Shown piece by piece: positions 10,796 through 21,879 of a stretch of 64,000 bases of DNA (its first letter is position 1; every line of letters begins with the position of its first letter). The stretch comes from Dactylorhiza incarnata (Eukaryota > Streptophyta > Magnoliopsida > Asparagales > Orchidaceae): assembly GCA_033032865.1 (NCBI GenBank), contig JAWHQI010000327.1, forward strand, positions 1,822,501 to 1,886,500. Reading direction: 5' to 3'. Below the pieces are notes generated by a model that searched no databases, was not told the origin of the DNA, and was given only the letters and a program-made list of their open reading frames with translations. A program made the translations under genes and the position numbers.

Positions 10796-11950
10796 CGGGA
10801 ATATGTATGTCCCTCTATATATTTGCCTCAGATAAATAAAATCCTCACCCCCTGAAATATGGGACATCATGAGTCTCCTTTTTCTCTTCTAAACAAATGT
10901 TTTCAAAAAGTAAAGAAAGTAGGTGAAATCAATCTCCACGACGGGTTGGGAAATAGGCCTCTGACTTGACTCTCACAAAACCCAGGGCGGATAATGGGAC
11001 AGTGCCTCGGGATAGTGAGTTCTCCTAAGTCCAAGCCTCTGCATTGATGGTCAAGATCAGCTCTGCCCTTGTATGTTGTCCGAGCAACCCCCCCCCCCCC
11101 CCCATTGCATTTCTTATCCAACTGGATGTCAACCTCTCAACTCGACAAAGAGATGACCGATTTAGCGGACAAAGAGACCCTTGAATAAAGGCGTCGTGTA
11201 CCCTCAAAGTGCTAAAAAGCTCGCGGCAAGGCATAATGTTTCTGTTGTTTCGTCCAAACATGTGAGTTGGTGTACTTAACCTCCTCTGATCGATTGAGTA
11301 GCAGGAGAAAGATCTTCATCATCACTCAACATCGCAGTAGGATGGAGGCCCCGGGATGGTGCGTCCCCTTGGACCTCCCCGACTTCCATTCCCTACTCGT
11401 CAGCATCTAGCATCCGAGTAGGACGGAGGCCTCGGGATTGTGCGTCCACTTGGAACCTCCCCCCCCCCCCCCCCCCCCCCCCCCCCGACTTCCATTCCCT
11501 ATTATTATCATTCTAATTATAGATTTTAAAGGTATTCTCATCAGATGGAGCAGGAGCCTCGAGAGTCTGCACCTTGAGGGACCCCCCGAGGGCCCATAAT
11601 AGACATCCTTCTCGGAAACAGACAAATATCAACAATGCGAGCAGGTGGGTGCAAGTATATCTGGGCGAGCCTATGAGCCTAGCGAGCGAGCACTCAAGCG
11701 CGGGCAAGCCTATGAGCCTAACAAGCGAGCACTCAAGCGCGGGCGAGATTAGAGCCTAGCTAGCGAGCACTCAAGCGCGGGCGAGCCTATGTGCCTAGCG
11801 AGTGAGCACTTGAGCCTAGCGAATATTGGTACAATAATATAAGCAAAGCAAGTAGATAGTCGCACTTCCAAAAAAGTATTGCTATATCATTCACAAAAAG
11901 TTACATGTCGCTCTCGCAAGAGCTACCCAAAATGTCTAAGTACAGACAAA
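10796..11950 (+). repeat. T1 post-integrase noncoding region with two short tandem arrays
   Basis: No gene is visible here on either strand. Two degenerate tandem arrays are present. The first (about 11336-11600) has a unit of about 80 bp around GGAGGCCTCGGGAT, with a run of 28 C at 11459-11486. The second (about 11655-11820) has four copies of a unit of about 39 bp containing GAGCCTAGCGAGCGAGCAC. A further run of 16 C is at 11088-11103. Tat-lineage elements usually have a long noncoding 3' part with tandem repeats. Confidence 0.75.
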
Positions 11951-13864
11951 TTAGCTCGGCAAAGGAGCGTAATCTGAAGAATTCGACGACCCGTCCCACT
12001 CCCCATCATCCTCCTCCTCATACTCGCTCGCATTGAGAATGTCATTGAGGACGTCTTTCGTCGTCAAGCTCTCGCTGTCCGGCGTAAAAAAGACTCTGAC
12101 CTGAAGCTTGGCGAAGACTAGGTCACCGATGGTAATCGCGATCTCGTGTCGAAGGGTGGACCATTCCTGCGAGGACTTGGAGATTTTCCCCCGCTCGGCA
12201 AGAAGGTCCGGACTTCGAGGAAGGTTGTGCAACTGTCATCGACTCTAGCTCCACAATATGAACCTACGCCGCCTCCAGCGAGGCTTGGCTAGCTAGCAGG
12301 TCGCTCTCGAGCTTGGAGTTTGTCTCGGCCACTGTGAGTTGCTCTTCTTGCAAAAGGGAAAAGCCGCGGTTTAAAAATCACAAAGGACAGGCGACGGATG
12401 AGTTACACAAGAGCCTTAGCAAACTACCAAGATCACCTCAAAGTTCTTGCTCAGAGAAGCCTTGTCCTCGGACTTGAGGGTCCTCACCTCGGACCGGGCT
12501 TGGCGCATCTCTGTCAGCTTCAGAAGCTTCTTGAGGACTTCATTCTCCTTATTGGCCTCGAGCACATTGCGAGTAGTCTGATGAGTGAGTTCTGTTGCTC
12601 GCAGCATTGCTCGCGACCCCTGTTCGGCGAGGTATTGAGGAGATGCCTCTCTCAGGAGCTTGGCGTCATCGCGCCCATAAATCCCGAATGCAATGCAGAA
12701 AGCATCATCATTCGACACATCATCCTCACTCCATGAGGGTAGATGAGAACTGATGCATACCTCGCTCGTATTCCTGCTCCACGTGAGGAGCGGCTCACCA
12801 TCCAGGACAGTGTTCCGCGAACCCTGCCTGAAGTTGGGATGGTTCTCGGGGACGCTGTCCTCTTGCTCCCTCCCCTGATCCTCATATTTCTTCCGAAGCA
12901 ATCTCTTTCCTCTTCCTCTTCTTGGTCGAGGTCTCGCCTTCTTCCGCCAACCCCGCCGCGTGAAAGATTTCCGCCGGATCGTCGAGCCCAGCGAGCCCTC
13001 CCGAAAGAGGGGACTCCTCCTCGGTAGCATCTTCTTCATTCTCGGTCCTCGCTCGCCCTAACAGATATGTGGGAGGAGGAGCTTCGCCCCGTGGAGGAAG
13101 ATTGGTTGCAGGAACATGGTGAGCACCTAAAATAAAAGCGCTAGTCGTAGTGACAAATAACTCAGATCAAACGATTACTCGCATCGCATCAATGATACCT
13201 TCACGAGACTCGACATATGCGAGTTGATCGATGTTCTATCGCTAGAAGATAACATCAAACTTATTGCTCTTCATCGCAAGGCAGAATTCCTCGCGGGCTC
13301 CTTGCAGTGTGGGGGCGATGAACAACCCCACCGGTGGTTGCTGGGGCGACAAGGGATTCCTGAAAAGTCGCCATAAATGAAGATGAATCTTTCATTTCAG
13401 CGATGAACCTTGTTCAAGGTTCCCATCAGCGAGCAGTGGTGACTACCAAAGTAGATCACCCCATCTTTAGTCGCTTCCATATAGCAGAGCCTCTAGAAGA
13501 CGGCGAGATCGAACACGATCCTCTCCGACTACAAGAAGCACGTGAACCCCAAGATGATGACGATTCCATTCGAGTTGATCTGCGTCGGGACCAACCCAAA
13601 ATACCGAAGGATCTGGCAGATCTCCGGCCAGAGGGGAAGTCACAAACCCACCTCAAAATGGGTAAGGGGGAAGGTGAGCCTCTCCTCCGCGAACAAATTG
13701 ATTCGTTCTTCCTTCATCGGCGAGGAGGCGGAGCCCCTGGGGAGGAAGCGAAGAACGAACCTCTCCAAGTCGTCCGCGCGAGTTATCGGCTTCTTGAACT
13801 TCTTCGCGGAGAAGTTCTGGGCATAGGACAGTCGGCGAGCTTCAGCATCATTGGAAGGCGCCAT
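11951..13864 (-). pseudogene. Antisense gene A of T1 (putative gypsy-type transposon protein)
   Basis: This spliced gene lies on the strand opposite to pol. The start is ATG at 13862-13864, and a TATA box (TATAAATAT) lies on the minus strand at 13946-13954. The first exon reads MAPSNDAEARRLSY, then LTHFEVGL, a stop, and LPLWPEICQILRYFGLVPTQ without interruption. An intron with GT...TAG ends runs 13198-13127 (72 bases). A second probable intron runs about 12436-12347. The middle exon (about 13126-12437) ends in a coiled coil (LEANKENEVLKKLLKL), and the last exon (to 11951) is acidic. Several stops break it. It matches the better-preserved gene at 23829-21880 in T2. The family resembles Transposase_28, annotated as putative gypsy-type transposon proteins; its function is not known to me. 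Confidence 0.7.
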
Positions 13865-13945
13865 CGATCAGGGAAGAATCTCGCTCGTATGGTTGAGTGT
13901 TCGGGAGGGTTCGAGAAAGTGTGTTGTTTTTGGACCCCTCCCCCC

Positions 13946-13954
13946 ATATTTATA
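13946..13954 (-). promoter_or_regulatory. TATA box of T1 antisense gene A
   Basis: TATAAATAT on the minus strand, about 82 bases upstream of the antisense ATG at 13864. The same core CTATAAATA precedes both antisense genes of T2. The rest of 13865-14276 holds no gene that I can see. Confidence 0.6.
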
Positions 13955-14276
13955 GACATTGTAGGGGGGTCGCGAGGTTTGATATGCGTGATGCGCACCC
14001 CTGACGCGCTCAAACCTCTCACCTAGTTAACTTTCGCGCAATAGATTTTCCAAGACACTAAGGCCATAGGTTACCCGCAGAGAGTGACAATCATGTGAAA
14101 CGCGCCGCAACAAACAAAAGCAAAAATAAGAGCTTGCAAAAGGCCAGAAACGATGTTGAAAAACACCTGCAGCAAGCAATTTAATTTTGGCATAATCGAG
14201 TTAGAATTATTACAAACGTATTAATTAATATCCATAAAGACAGAAAGAAGACAAAAGTCGCCAGCCGACTTTGAAA

Positions 14277-14951
14277 CTACATCGCGGGAGGATCGCCGAG
14301 CCTGTCCGAGGTTGGGCCATGTCGCCCGGTGAAACCCAGTTGGCACGTGAATCCCATCTTCTCCCTAGCCCTCATCATAAACTCCTCGCTGAGGTAGATA
14401 TGCTCTTCCATGCGAGTAAGGGTCCCTAGGGAACCCATACTCGTCCGCAATCCGCGAATATCGGCCTTCAGCAGTTCCTGTCGATGCTCCACATCCGCCA
14501 TCCGCCGCTCCAGCTCGTTGATGACAAAATGCTTGCCCTCCGAGACCTCCAGTCGGTGCTCGAACCCCTCAATGTTTGCCACGCGACCCTCCAACTGAGA
14601 TAGAAGCTGATGCACATCATGCGATATCAGCCTGTTGACCTTGAGTTCAAGGTCGAGATAGGCGGAGACCAGCTTCGTCTGGAACTCACACGTGGGAAAA
14701 CCTAGGGCATCGATAAATGCCGACCCCAGATACATCGCGCAACCTGAAAAAGACAGATGTTAGCAAAACACCTGAGAAGATAGTTCAGCACATCGCTTCA
14801 AATGCGAGAAATACCCGCGCGCACAGATGCTACCCTGGGTTGCTGGCGAGGAGAGGGCGTTCTCTGAGGCGTGTCTCGATGGCGAGCCAGAGAGAGTCGA
14901 CGAGGTGATGGAGTTCGCTGAGGAGTACCTCAGTAACGAGGAGAGGAAAAG
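14277..14951 (-). pseudogene. Antisense gene B of T1, 5' part cut off by copia C2
   Basis: On the minus strand an acceptor-like TTTTTCAG precedes an exon at 14743-14277, which encodes MYLGSAFIDALGFPT and then a long coiled coil (about residues 30-110) ending at a stop. Further exon-like sequence runs to 14951, where a copia LTR begins, so the 5' part is missing. The equivalent gene in T2 (25452-24330) has the same place and orientation. The protein is predicted to be a soluble coiled-coil protein of unknown function. Confidence 0.55.
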
Positions 14952-15175
14952 TGTTGGGACATGGTTTTCCGCATCCCTTTGATTTGATAATAACAAATCC
15001 TGCTTGTATTTGATCATGGTTTTCATTGTGTTTTTAACATGCAGGCTTGAACAGATATGACACTAGGATGCTACATTATTGGTATGGATCTGCCCACAAG
15101 ATGAAAAGTGGAATGATTTCTAACGCCAAGCGTTAGGACTTAACGCATGTGTTGACTCCCGTTCCCAGTCCCACC
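14952..15175 (+). mobile_element. Truncated 5' LTR of copia remnant C2
   Basis: Starts TGTTGGGACATGGTTTTCCGCA and matches the start of the LTR at 15419. It breaks off after about 225 bp and joins directly to the 3' end of an internal region, so nearly the whole element interior has been deleted. The exact break is uncertain. Confidence 0.65.
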
Positions 15176-15418
15176 AAGATAATACCAAAAGGGGGATAAT
15201 AAATTTGAAAGAAATTAACATGTTTTGGGGAGTCAAGTTCATAGGAAGTTTTGTTGTAGGGGGAGCATTCACTTAGGGGGAGAATTCATTTAGGGGGGGC
15301 ATTTGAATATGCCTAATTTTCATGCTATCTATGTTAGTTCTCTATTATAAACACGAATTTCTATCAATTGAATTATTTCTTTCTAAGGGGATTTGTTATT
15401 ATCAAAAGGGGGAGTTTG
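15176..15418 (+). other. 3' end of C2 internal region with polypurine tract
   Basis: Sequence rich in AGGGGGAG words (about 15250-15303), ending in AAAAGGGGGAG directly before the TGTTAGAACATG LTR start. This is the typical 3' end of a Sirevirus-like element. No coding sequence remains. Confidence 0.65.
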
Positions 15419-15689
15419 TTAGAACATGCTTTCCGCATCTCTTAGTTTGACAATAACAAATCCTATTGTATTGGATCATACTTGTTTTGTGTTTATAGCA
15501 TGCAAGATTCAGTGCTTTCAAATCTCCATGGAAATGTGTTTTGTTGTTACTACCGCGTAGCGTTAGTACTACCGCTGGCGCTAAGAACCACTAAGAAGGA
15601 AACCGCTGAGAACGGAACTGGCGCTCGACGAAATGTATGCTTTACCGCGGTGCGTTAGAACTACCGCTGGCGCTAGTGTTCGTTCGACG

Positions 15690-16015
15690 AAATGAAAGGT
15701 GCGCTCGACGAAATGCTTATCACTGCGTTCGACGAATTTGCGATCAATGAAAGCGGAATCCCACCGACGAAAATTCGATCGACGAAATATAATGCTTGTT
15801 CGACGAACTGCACGCTCTATCGCGACGCTCGACGAAATGCATGCTTTACCGCGGAGCGCAAACACTACCGCTGGCACAATCAAAAATGTCGTTCGACGAA
15901 ATATGTTCGACGAAGATGGCGTTCGACGAAATGTGTTCGACGAAATGTGTTCGACGAAGATGGCGTTCGACGAAATGTGTTCGACGAAGATGGCGTTCGA
16001 CGAAAGGTGTTAGAC
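15690..16015 (+). repeat. TTCGACGAA word array in the C2 LTR
   Basis: More than fifteen copies of CGACGAA, mostly TTCGACGAAATG or TTCGACGAAGATGGCG, spaced 10-40 bp apart. TTCGACGAA is nearly self-complementary (TTCG-N-CGAA). The peptides it encodes are a by-product of the repeat. Confidence 0.8.
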
Positions 16016-16193
16016 CAAAATAAATGTTGTTCGATGAAAATTGATGTCAGGTGTTGCTACCGTAGCGCGTTAGCACTACCGCTGGCGCTAGCAGAAATGG
16101 AAACATTTGACGAGAAGGAAACAGTGGAGAAAAAAGAATGTCGACGGGACGCTATTTTGGCAAGTACTATCGCGGCGCATTATGTATACCGCC

Positions 16194-17600
16194 TGTATAA
16201 CCCCGATATTTGTCAGGCAAGGAGGCACGGTTAAAGGAGGCAACAAGATGAAGTAATAAGAGAGGAAGGCCTTAGGGAAAAAGACCTCACGAGAGAGACC
16301 TTGGAGAAGTCTCTCTCGGAGGGCTCGCTGAGAGGCGAGCGAGAAGGGTCGGCGAGATAAACGCTCACTGGCAGTTTGAGGAAGTTTTTTGAGTTCGACG
16401 AAAGGAGTGTAGCGTTCGATGAACTCTCCCGTGTTCGTCGAGCTCACCTGACTTCGTCGAGCTCGCCCCTGTTCGGCGAAATCATCAGCAGTCGACGAAA
16501 TATTCTATGCTCATTAAAGCCAAAGGGACAGTCTTGCAAGAGGAGTCGTGAGATCCAGACCTCGGCAGATATCTTCAAAGGACTGGGCCAAGCGAGGGCC
16601 GACAAACCATTACTTCGCAGGCCGCTGGCAGAAGAGACCTATGTTCAGTAAAGAGGTGTTCAGCGAAATGTGTTCAGTGCGCAGCAAAGTCTATAGGCGA
16701 TCTCGCAGGAAGGCTCGTGAGTTTAGAGCCTCAGCGTCCAGCGAGCTCAATTCTGCGTTCGACGAATGTCGAACGGAGCTCAGCATTCGTCGGACGGCGC
16801 CCGACGAACAAAATATATTCTATAGCAGCGCTCGACAAATTACAGCAGGGAAGCAGCGGTCGACGAATCGCCCGTCTCAGCGGACAGCGCACCACTTAAC
16901 GTTCGGCATCAGTCGACCTCGTCTGTGATCGGCGAAGTGACCTGCGTTCGACGAAAGGTGTGTTGAGCTCAACGAAGTCAGGAGGCGATCTCGCAGGAAG
17001 GCTCGCGAGACCGGACCTTGACAGATACCGCCAGAATGGGCCAGCGAGGTCCTCGCAGGGTGATCGCCTAGGAGAGGCATCGCGAGCGGGACTCGCGAGA
17101 GGGCTCTCGAGAGCTTCGGCAGTAGTGCTCTCGCAGCTTCTTGCCCATAGGTTGATGAGGCAAAATTACCTCTTTTACCCTTGGTGGTCTGCCTCTAGCC
17201 TCTCCAAACAGCGGAATTTGGCTGTTAGCAGACCAATTTGGGGTGCAGATAGTAAAATCAAAAGGCAGAATCCTGCTATCTGCAGGCCAGATCAGAAAAC
17301 CTATAAATAAAACCTAAAGGGCACCTTTGGAGAGGACTTCACTTCAGCTTCTCTCTCCTCAGGCTTTCTTTGGTTAGCATTTCCAGAGCTCTCCAAGGTG
17401 CCCGAGTCTCAGCTTTGGCTTGGGAGGGGAAGCACTCAACTATCTTCCGGGTTAGTAGAGGTACCTCCTCGCTATGACTAAGGTCTTAGTCATTTTCTAG
17501 TCTTCAGTCTACCTTCTCCGAGGGATCAGTAAGGGCTAGTTGCCCCTCATTTCGGTGAGGGCCCCGAGCTCCACAAGAGGCCGAGAAATCAGTTTCAACA
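16194..17600 (+). mobile_element. 5' LTR of T2
   Basis: Starts TGTATAACCCC and ends GTTTCAACA. A TATA box (TATAAATA) is at 17302-17309, so U5 is short. The U3 part contains scattered TTCGACGAA-type words at about 16390-16980, resembling those in the unrelated C2 LTR into which T2 inserted. Confidence 0.9.
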
Positions 17601-17620
17601 TTTTGGTGCAGTGAGCGTGG
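17601..17620 (+). promoter_or_regulatory. Primer binding site region of T2
   Basis: Directly after the LTR the sequence reads TTTTGGTGCAGTGAGCGTGG. TGGTGC can pair with a tRNA 3' end GCACCA. I cannot say which tRNA. Confidence 0.5.
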
Positions 17621-17656
17621 AGCGTGGCTAGTCCAAGAAAGTTCCAAGGAGCAGAT

Positions 17657-19750
17657 ATGACAGGAGGCGAGGATCAAGGCGAGGAGTTCAGCGAGTCACC
17701 GCAGGTGGTGACGCCGAGGATGTTCGCAGATTTCAGGAGGGAGGTGCTTGACACTTTCGGAATGACGATCGCGGCGCTATGGAGTGAGTTCGCGACCCCA
17801 GCACCTCGGGCGACCCTTCCCCCAGCAGCGGTTGGTGAGAACGACGCGGGGGGGAGGGCCGGAAAGGAAATCGCCGGAAGTTCAGTTCAAGACTTGGAGG
17901 GGCGAGTGCTGTTCGCCAGCCCGGCGAGCTTCGTGCCGGCGAGCTCTTTGCCGGCGAGCTCTGTGCCGGCGAGCGCGGCGCAGGCAAGCACGCGCCCAGA
18001 GGATGTAGCGACTGTGGGAGTGGTACAGGCGAACACCATTCTCGTGAGCGCAGTCCCCGCGAGCCCAAGTCTGGCGAGAGAGCTCGGGGAGCGTGTGGAG
18101 CGAGAAAGGGCGGCAGAAGGGGGAAGTCCCTTCTGCGAGTTGGTACTTTCTACACCTGTCCCGGCAGGGTTCGGAGAGTGGGACAGGGTGTACTACAACG
18201 GCAGGGATGACCCTGTCCAACATCTCCAGTCTTTTGAGGACTCGGTCTCTATCAGGTCGATGTCAGATGCTTTTAAGTGTCGGCTCTTCGCCGTCACCCT
18301 TAAAGAAAAGACCAGGGACTGGTTCCATCAGCTCCCTACAAGGTCGATCTACGCCTTTGAAGATTTGCGCCGAAGTTTTCTATTGTGGTTCTCGACTTCG
18401 AAGAAAAGGAAGAAGGACGCCGAGTCCCTCTTCAAAGTGAAGCAGGAGCCGAAGGAGTCGTTGGCCCGCTACGCGGATCGGTTCCAGGAAGAAGTGTTGC
18501 TCACTCAGGAGATGCCTGGGTTTGCACTCCAGCTCGCCTTCATGGTCGAGCTTAGGGAAAGTTTCTTCAAAATGGCTCTAAAGAGGAAGGAGAGAAACGA
18601 GAGAAGAAACGGGAGCAGGAAGGAGAAGGAGAACAGGGTGGCAGATGCCGAGACAGGGGAGGTGAATTTGCTGTATTGTGACTTTCATGATGAGGAAGGT
18701 CACGCGACGGCCACCTGCCCGGAGTTCCTAGAGACAAAAAGGGCCCGATTGCCCGCACCGCGACAGCAGCAGCAGGTAAGGATCGAGGAGGTCGTGCCTC
18801 GAGAAGAGGAAGAGGAAAGGTGTGAGGACCGGGCCGATTTGGGGTCCCGAGGGGGGATCGGGGTGATCCATGAGGGGGTGGGGATTGAGGCAACCCGGAA
18901 GGCAAGCCTCCATACCATCTATCGTCGTAGCGTAGCTTCGACATCCCTAACCCCTCCCCCGGCGGAAAGGATTTCCTTCGCCCAGAAGGACATGCCAGGG
19001 TACGAAGACCCGTTCTGCGATGCGCTGGTTATTCAGACAGAGATCGAGAACTTCACCGTCTCTCGAATCCTTGTGGAAAACGGGAGCTCGGTCAACGTTA
19101 TTTTCAAGAAGGCGTTCGATGGAATGGAGGTGGAGCCGCGAAGGGTGTTGGCCTCGGATGGTCTGTTGTTCGGATTCTCCGGGGAGAGGAAGGAGGTGGA
19201 AGGGGGAGTAGGACTCCATGTGACCTTGGGGGGACAGTCTAGGAACTGTCGCTTTGTCATAGTGGATGCCCCCAGCAGTTATAGCGCCATCTTCGGATGG
19301 CCGCTCATCAGCGCATTCCATTGTGTCCCCTCCACCTTCCACCAGTGCCTCAAGTTCAATGACGCAGGAGTCCAGGTTCGGATCAGAGGGGATCCAAAGG
19401 TAGCCAGGCAGTGCTACATCACAGCAGTCAACACCATCTCTTAGATGGCCGAAGACGAGAGATCTGACCAGGAGGTGGGAGAGCCGGCGAGACTCGGAGG
19501 AGAGGGAGAGGAGCAGAGAAGGGAAGAAGGATTGGAGGAGCCGAGGGGGGAGGAGACGGAAGAAGTAGAGATTGAGGCCCCGGGGGAAGGGGCGGATGAG
19601 GCGATGGAAGAAGCGGTCGAAGTAGGAGGAGAGGGGAGGGCGGAAGGAGTAGTTCATGCCCGGGAAGGGGTCGATGAAGGACCCAGGGCAAAGGAAGGAG
19701 AAGAGGGAAAGAAAGAAGAGAAGACCTTGAAGGAAGGGTGGAGCAGTTGA
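17657..19750 (+). pseudogene. Gag-protease polyprotein of T2
   Basis: One long frame starts at ATG 17657, the first ATG after the primer site, and is broken once by TAG 19442-19444. T1 has tryptophan there (NTISWMADAEE), so this is a TGG to TAG change. The frame then continues to 19748-19750. After a variable N-terminal part rich in ASSVPASSLP-type repeats, the retrotransposon gag domain reads VYYNGRDDPVQHLQSFED (about 18190-18240), then LKEKTRDWFHQLP. A zinc-finger-like YCDFHDEEGHATATC lies near 18675-18715. The protease active site reads LVENGSSVNVIF (about 19070-19105), so the catalytic aspartate has become glutamate, which should inactivate it. A glutamate-rich linker follows. Gag would form the particle; the element depends on another copy for protease and Pol. 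Confidence 0.85.
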
Positions 19751-19880
19751 TGGAGGTTGAGGAGGGAGAGATAGGGAAAGCGAAGTGCTCAAGTCAGGGG
19801 GGTATCACCTCCGGGATGTGGAAGGGGTACCTCTCGGCCGAGCCAGAAGTGGAGACGATTTGAAGCGATTCTACCCTTGA
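19751..19880 (+). pseudogene. Deletion junction and integrase C-terminal tail of T2
   Basis: Immediately after the protease-RT linker the sequence passes into the very end of integrase: GGYHLRDVEGVPLGRA, then GDDLKRFYP and TGA at 19878-19880. T1 ends the same way at 10795. The deletion point lies between about 19770 and 19798. In T1 the corresponding missing stretch is about 3 kb and holds RT, RNase H, second RNase H and integrase. Confidence 0.8.
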
Positions 19881-19949
19881 AAGTTTTATTATGATATTAG
19901 TTGAATATTTTACTCCTTCACTTGATAGTTATAACTGTTATGCGAAAGC

Positions 19950-21320
19950 AAGCAAGGTGACAAGTTTTGGTGCTGGAATGCCCCAGATCGATTCCGCTCC
20001 CGGGCTATCACTAGACGGGGGGTTCAGGTTGATCTCTGGAGAGGCTGGCAAGGTGACAAGTTTTGGTGCTGGAATGCCCCAGATCGCTTCCGCTCCTGGG
20101 CTCTCACTAGACGGGGGATTCAGGTTGATCTCTGGAGAGGCTGGCAAGGTGACAAGTTTTGGTGCTGGAATGCCCCAGATCGATTCCGCTCCCGGGCTCT
20201 AACTAGACGGGGGGGTTCAGGTTGATCTCTGGAGAGGCTGGCAAGGTGACAAGTTTTGGTGCTGGAATGCCCCAGATCGATTCCGCTCCCGGGCTCTCAC
20301 TAGACGGGGGGGGGGGGGGGGGGGGGGAGGGTTCAGGTTGATCTCTGGAGAGGCTGGCAAGGTGACAAGTTTTGGTGCTGGAATGCCCCAGATCGATTCC
20401 GCTCTCGGGCTCTCACTAGACGGGGGGTTCAGGTTGATCTCTGGAGAGGCTGGCAAGGTGACAAGTATTGGTGATGGAACCCCAGATCGATTCCGCTCCC
20501 GGGCTCTCACTAGATGGGGGGTTTCAGGTTGATCTCTGGAGAGGCTGGCAAGGTGACAAGTATTGGTGTTGGAATGCCCCAGATCGATTCCGCTCCCGGG
20601 CTCTCACTAGACGGGGGGTTTCAGGTTGATCTCTGGAGAGGCTGGCAAGGTGACAAGTATTGGTGCTGGAATGCCCCAGATCGATTCCGCTCCCGGGCTC
20701 TCACTAGACTGGGGGTTTCAGGTTGATCTCTAGAGAGGCTGGCAAGGTGACAAGTATTGGTGTTGGAATGCCCCAGATCGATTCCGCTCCCGGGCTCTCA
20801 CTAGACGGGGGGTTTCAGGTTGATCTCTGGAGAGGGTGGCAAGGTGACAAGTATTGGTGCTGGAATGCCCCAGATCGATTCCGCTCCCGGTCTCTCACTA
20901 GATGGGGGGGGTTCAGGTTGATCTCTGGAGAGGCTGGCAAGGTGACAAGTATTGGTGCTGGAATGCCCCAGATCGATTCCGCTCCCGGGCTCTCACTAGA
21001 TGGGGGTTTCAGGTTGATCTCTGGAGAGGCTGGCAAGGTGGCAAGTATTAGTGCTGGAATGCCCCAGATCGATTCCGCTCCCGGGCTCTCACTAAACGGG
21101 GGTTTCAGGTTGATCTCTGGAGAGGCTGGCAAGGTGACAAGTATTGGTGCTGGAATGCACCAGATCGATTCCGCTCTCGGGCTCTCACTAGACGGGGGTT
21201 TCAGGTTGATCTCTGGAGAGACTGGCAAGGTAACAAATATCGATGCTGGAATGCATCAGGTCCATTCCGCTCCCTGGCTCTCACTAGACGGGAGATGCAA
21301 GTTGATCACTGGGTAAGTTG
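19950..21320 (+). repeat. Tandem array of about 14 units of about 95 bp in T2
   Basis: Each unit runs GGCTGGCAAGGTGACAAG, GGTGCTGGAATGCCCCAGAT, TTCCGCTCCCGGGCTCTCAC, GGTTCAGGTTGATCTCTGGA. Spacing is 93-98 bp, and one unit is stretched by a run of 22 G (20306-20327). The last two units (from about 21200) are degenerate. Tandem repeats in the 3' noncoding part of Tat/Ogre elements are a known source of satellite DNA. Open frames through the array are repeat artefacts. 21321-21879 holds no gene that I can see. Confidence 0.9.
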
Positions 21321-21879
21321 GCAAGGAGATGAGTTCTTCATAAGGTCAGGATGATATGCCTCAGGTTGGCGAGCCTTCGGCGCTGATCCGGGCCTTCTCG
21401 CTCGGCGAGCCTGCTCGCTCAGTGAGAAGAAAGATTTCGCATGATAGTATGCGAGTGATGAGAATCAACCCTAAGCACTCCGGGGTATCCGGTGCTCGGC
21501 AGAGAAGTCGCCGGCACAGGGTAGGAGACGAGCTCTCGCCGAGAAGGAGAGTACCCTGCGAAACTTAAAGGAAGGTGCATACCTAAAGGGTAACAATCCT
21601 AAGGCAAACGGCGAAAGGTCGGGGCAGCCAAAGATGTCCTATGCCTATCTATTCGATAACATAATATGCGAGAACGAACATCGCGAGAATAATCTTCGCA
21701 AAGACGAATATCGAGGCAAGCGAGAACGAGATATCAACATGAGAAACAATATAGCTGAGAGGGCGAGCACGGTACAAGGTCAAAAACATGCATCTATGCA
21801 TTTCACGGTTTGATTTACATGAAGCGGCGATCTCGCCAGCCCAAAACAAAACAAGAAATAAAACCAAAAATAACAAATA

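Noticed and set aside
18947..19792. 281-codon minus-strand frame opposite T2 gag-protease
   Set aside because: Shadow of the purine-rich sense coding region; no splice sites, no domain, and unlike the true antisense genes further downstream.
20723..21316. 197-codon open frame with repeated LISGEAGKVTSIGAGMPQ
   Set aside because: Translation of the 95-bp tandem array in T2; not a protein gene.
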